DNA of 64,000 nt, taken from assembly GCA_038496445.1 (NCBI GenBank), contig JALMLS010000304.1, positions 62,001 to 126,000 of the forward strand. The letters are read 5' to 3'. Source of the stretch: Trichosphaerium sp. ATCC 40318. Lineage: Eukaryota; Discosea; Flabellinia; Trichosidae. A program made the position numbers and the translations under genes. The notes under the pieces are model-generated. The model was given only the letters and a program-made list of their open reading frames with translations. It was not told where the DNA came from and did not search any database. Shown one piece after another: positions 60,397-64,000 of this stretch (position 1 is its first letter; each line of letters begins with the position of its first letter).

Positions 60397-63300
60397 TTAG
60401 CAAAAATTCTCTTTTGCTAGCATACTTTTCTGTAGGCTATTAACGCTTTCTGTCAAGGTAATGTTACTTTCTATTAATTTGCCGATGTTGTGTTTTAGGT
60501 TGGCAATGTTTTGTTCTTGATTCACATTGGATTGCTGTAAAAGTATGTATGTTCATGTTTTCAATGATCTTTTTTGGTTTCTCAAGCTCTCTATATGCTT
60601 CATCTAGGTGTAGTTGAGGAATGGTGCTGTCTTTTGACTGTTGGTAAGAATCTGAAAGAAAAATAAATGGTAAAATACCATTAAATGACTATGAGGTGTT
60701 GTGTTAATGTGTATATTTATAGTAAGTATTAGTATTAAAAGTACAACATATTTACAAAAACGCGAAGCACACGTTGTCATGACAAGAATGAAGAAGAAGA
60801 AACCAAGAAAAAATCAAAGCCCAAATCAAAATAGAAAAGCAAAAAAAAATCTCTTTGAGATTTTGTCTCCTTTTTTGCTTACGACCTTTGCCATGTTATA
60901 GATGTATTACTTAAAAGTATAATATCATCATCCATATCATTTAAAGGAGTTTCACTACCACTATACCATTTTTCATCTGGACTACTAACAACAGAAGGAG
61001 TATGCGTGAGTTTTGGCTTCTTCTTAGGTCTAGATACGTTATCTACAATATGTCTCTTTGTTTTTGTAGGAGATAACTGTGCTGTTGTTGTTTTAGGTGG
61101 AGGTAATGCTAAGGGTGATTCTTCAGTATCGTCAACTGACTGAAGTTCTAAGAATCTGAACTTCGGTGATTTTGTTGTATTGCTTTCAACTTGTTCTTGT
61201 TGTGTTTGTAAGTCTCTTCCCCATCGTTGTAGTGTAAGTATCATCTTCTTATCACTACATGTACCAATAAAAGGATGACATAAAGCCTTGTATATAAGAG
61301 TAAGAGAGAGAAAGACAGAAAGAAAGTTGACGATGAAAAATTCTTCTTTTTTTACTCGTTGTTCATTTCTTTGACGTACTTCGTGAGGTGTTAGACGCTT
61401 GTTGTGATCATATTGAAGTACACCAATAATAAAATCTACAAAAAAGTTTCTGGATTCATTGCTTGCAGCAGCCTAAATGCGTCAGAAATAAAACAACAAG
61501 CAAGATTTAATTTATGACAGAAAGCAACCCATCATCAAATATTTAACTCACCATATCTCTTGTTAATGCTGATACAGTAGCATGACGCTTCCAGTATCGA
61601 GCCAAGGGATCGTTATCATATACACTCCGCGCATTATAGCGTAAGCTAACAGGACTTAGAAAAGTTGTTCAAAAGAAGACAAGAAACATCAGGCGCTGAA
61701 CTTGACTACTACGAAACGTACTTCTCACAAAATACTAATTCTCCTCTATTCTCCAATGCCTTATTACGTAAGGTACCGTTATTATAGAAATGATCATTGT
61801 AAAACATTGCAGAATCAAATAGAGAGCAAGGTATAGGCCCAAAAAGCGCAATCATTCTACCAAGAAGTTCATGATAACTCTGACATTTGAAAAGTCTATC
61901 ATGGTTACTACTATGTACGTATTTAGTCAAAGCAATAACAACATCCAAGAAATAAAAATAATACTTCAGAATGAGAGAATATCAATAAGATAAACAAAGC
62001 GACAACTGTGAGTACAACAGCTTTTGAAAAAAAAAAGAAAAAAAAAATTGTACCAGGATATTTCGAGAATTATACAACCTACAGACCACATATCTATTGG
62101 TGTGAGAAAAGGTGATCCCAATAATACCTATATACATACGTTAAGAACGGACAGTCGTTGAGAATTCGCGGAATAACAAAAACAAAAAACTGGACTTAAT
62201 AAGGTTACAAGTAACATTTCAAAAAATTCGTTGTATGTACCTCTGGTGCTCTATAACAAAGTGTTTGTACTTCATAACTGTTGTAATACTGCGGCGCTTG
62301 ATCTGTATTCATTGCATTACCAAAGTCAATGAGTTTTACGCAATCAAAAGATCCTGCTTCGTCTAATTTTACCAAAATATTCTCTGGCTTAATATCTGCA
62401 TGTATAATACTCTAAAAAAAGTACAGATAAGTTCTTATTGTACAAGCACAGTTACTTTGAATAGACATACCTCAGATCGAAGCAGCTTTAGGGCACTCAA
62501 TAATTGGGAAGTTACTTTCCTTATATCCGCAAAAACAAGGCTGAAACATAAGTTAGCGAGTTGTAAAGGTACCACGGTTCATTTTCTTACGATTTTGCGC
62601 CAGTGTATTGCGCCAAATTGAATCTTCCGTATTCCAATACTATACAATAGTGGTTCCCTTCAAAAAATGCAGCATACGCATGTACCACGTGTCTACCAGA
62701 GGGATCTGCTTCATTCAACTTGCGGATTGTATGATATTCCTAAAACAATTTGTAAATCACTTCAAATAGCACGTGTTTAAACTCCTTCTTTTAGGATATA
62801 CAAACAAAAAAATACAATTTCATCAAGCAAACGCGCTGAATGTTTCTTTAAAAAAAATAGGTACAAGCACAACGTGCACCCCTTTTGATCTGAGAAACAT
62901 TTCGTTCATTTTGGTTTTTTTTTTTTGACATTTTTTCGTGACACTTGGGCGTACCATTTGTCCAAACAAGGCGTGGTTTGGCTTATTATGTAGTATTTTA
63001 ATAGCGACAGGTCTAGATCCCGAAAAGGTGTCCTTGGCAGCAACAATCTTGCAAAAACTACCCTCCATTATTTCCGCACACACGATGTATCGCTGTTGTA
63101 ACGGAGCCATTACGCCACCTGGTTTAACAAGTCAGAACAGCTAGTGTGAAATAAAACAATACGTTAATTTACTAAACAAGTCTAACCTGCTGTAATCGCC
63201 ATAGCACCCTTCTTGGGACCACTAGGTATAGTGTAACCGCCTAACAAAATTAATTAATTGCTTTGACGCTCATTTTGTATTGATTGTATTTATAATCGCA

Positions 63301-63574
63301 TATATTTAACCGCATACGTACCTGCTCTGGCTTGTTTTAATTTATTTTCTATAAAGGCTTCTGGGTCTCCAATAGGCTTTGGTGCTGATGTCCTGAGCCA
63401 TTTGAAGAGAAAATATGCACCAGCAGTTGCGCGAGCTGTAATATTGCACTGACCATTCCTGTTGTTGACTATTGGTGCCACATGCTCGCCAAACGGGCGA
63501 AATGCTTCTGTGGCCTTTGGCACATATTGAATTTCGCGCGTAACGCTTTTTTCTGTTTCTACGCCAGCATTCAT
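60397..63574 (-). CDS. DYRK/HIPK-like protein kinase
   Basis: A 115-residue N-terminal region of unknown fold starts at ATG 63574-63572 (MNAGVETEKSVTREIQYVPK). It joins the kinase through an intron ending AAACCAG, reading AITAGGVMAPLQQRYIVCAE in frame. The kinase keeps the ATP lysine (PVAIKIL), a catalytic loop HADIKPENIL with its aspartate, LIDFGNAM, and QTLCYRAPEVLLGSPFLTPI DMWSVGCIILE, the hallmark of the DYRK/HIPK/CLK group. A Ser/Pro/Lys-rich tail with a nuclear-signal-like KRHIVDNVSRPKKKPK follows (about 60.9-61.2 kb). A further exon with a coiled coil (NIANLKHNIGKLIESNI) probably ends the protein at 60399-60397; otherwise it stops at 60881-60879. Family members autophosphorylate on Tyr and then act on Ser/Thr. 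Confidence 0.82.
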
Positions 63575-63717
63575 CCCAATCACTACACTGCTGTCATAGC
63601 GCTAAACGCATATAGTTTGGTTGGACATTAAGTCACGAAATAACCAATTTGAAGGAACTTTTTTCTGTACTGGTACACTTTATTATTTACAAAAAATCGG
63701 GTTTGCGCAACGGCAGT

Positions 63718-64000
63718 TTACTGTGGTGGTGGAGGCGGTGGAGGAACAGCCTCAATGTCAAATTGTCCTGGTCTAGCACGACGTGGAGGGCGCTCCGCTT
63801 GATCTCTGACGCGTTGTTCACGTCCAACACGTCTCTTATTGCGTTTTGCGGTTCTTTCGCTTCTAGTTTCTTTTTTTTTCTTTGGCAGCGCTGTATGGAA
63901 TACAACGCTCTCCCAATCGTCAAAACAACGCTTTGCACTGCGTAGTGCTTTTTCAACTTTAGGACAATCTACAAAAAAGAAATATAAGCAAGAAATACTC
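63718..64000 (-). CDS. C-terminal end of an unidentified basic protein (runs off the right edge)
   Basis: The last exon, entering from beyond 64000 with an intron near 63,970, encodes CPKVEKALRSAKRCFDDWES. A very basic stretch (LPKKKKETRSERTAKRNKRR) and RPGQFDIEAVPPPPPPQ follow, with stop TAA at 63720-63718. The charged helical and Pro-rich ending does not identify the family. Confidence 0.6.
   Translation of the reverse strand, partial: SISCLYFFFVDCPKVEKALRSAKRCFDDWESVVFHTALPKKKKETRSERTAKRNKRRVGREQRVRDQAERPPRRARPGQFDIEAVPPPPPPPQ

Noticed and set aside
1-64000. tRNA, rRNA and snRNA genes
   Set aside because: I looked for tRNA-like A/B boxes and conserved rRNA words without finding a convincing one, but a by-eye search is weak; tRNAscan-SE and Infernal would decide.

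Overview
This window comes from a nuclear genome of a free-living-type unicellular eukaryote. It is AT-rich, and the genes are broken by many short introns, mostly about 40-100 bases. The 5' splice site is very often GTACGT, with GTAAGT and GTATGT less common; a CTAAC-like branch site sits before some acceptors, and polyA-rich tails follow stops. I see no bacterial ribosome binding sites, operons or CRISPR. The gene set (clathrin, coronin, tyrosine-kinase-like kinases, RhoGAP, PARP, NFX1, exosome, INO1) and the many unusual domain fusions suggest a heterotrophic protist such as an amoebozoan, but I cannot name the species. Coding coordinates below are outer bounds of multi-exon genes; I deduced splice junctions by hand from reading frame, GT/AG sites and family alignment. 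|| Left part, 0.5-24 kb: a minus-strand clathrin-propeller/coiled-coil chimera (0.5-5.1 kb); inositol-3-phosphate synthase (6.3-8.1 kb); a coronin propeller fused to two BTB domains (8.7-11.4 kb); a minus-strand TKL pseudokinase (11.5-13.6 kb); an FG-GAP membrane protein related to a plant family (13.9-16.6 kb); and a very long minus-strand coding chain (16.8-24.0 kb). That chain runs BRCT-WGR-PARP regulatory-PARP catalytic, then an acidic linker, RPA70-type OB folds, a SAM domain and a nucleotidyltransferase-like domain. There is no intergenic gap between the PARP part and the RPA part, so it probably encodes one DNA-damage protein. || Middle, 24.4-30.5 kb: a nest of mobile DNA. A roughly 1.2-kb inverted-repeat element is split by an LTR element with 96-base LTRs, a 4-base target duplication and a polypurine tract. 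That LTR element in turn holds a CAGGG-ended hAT-like element, a GGTATA-rich repeat and an intact-looking multi-exon gene I do not recognise. A second, uninterrupted copy of the 1.2-kb element lies at 58.5-59.7 kb, inside an intron. || Right part, 30.8-64 kb: an NFX1-type RING/zinc-finger protein; a TKL kinase fused to a RarA/WRNIP1-like C-terminal domain; a group of small cysteine-rich proteins (40-42 kb); a small two-helix membrane protein; a secreted/anchored surface protein; a triose-phosphate-transporter-family carrier; exosome subunit RRP41; a Gln-rich probably myristoylated protein divergent from a RhoGAP-PP2C fusion; a SPRY protein; a second extracellular repeat/cysteine-rich surface protein carrying the intronic element; a DYRK/HIPK-like kinase; and the C-terminal end of a last gene that leaves the window. 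|| The main theme is domain fusion: five or more genes join modules that are normally separate proteins (PARP+RPA+SAM+NTase, RhoGAP+PP2C, coronin+BTB, kinase+RarA tail, clathrin propeller+coiled coil).
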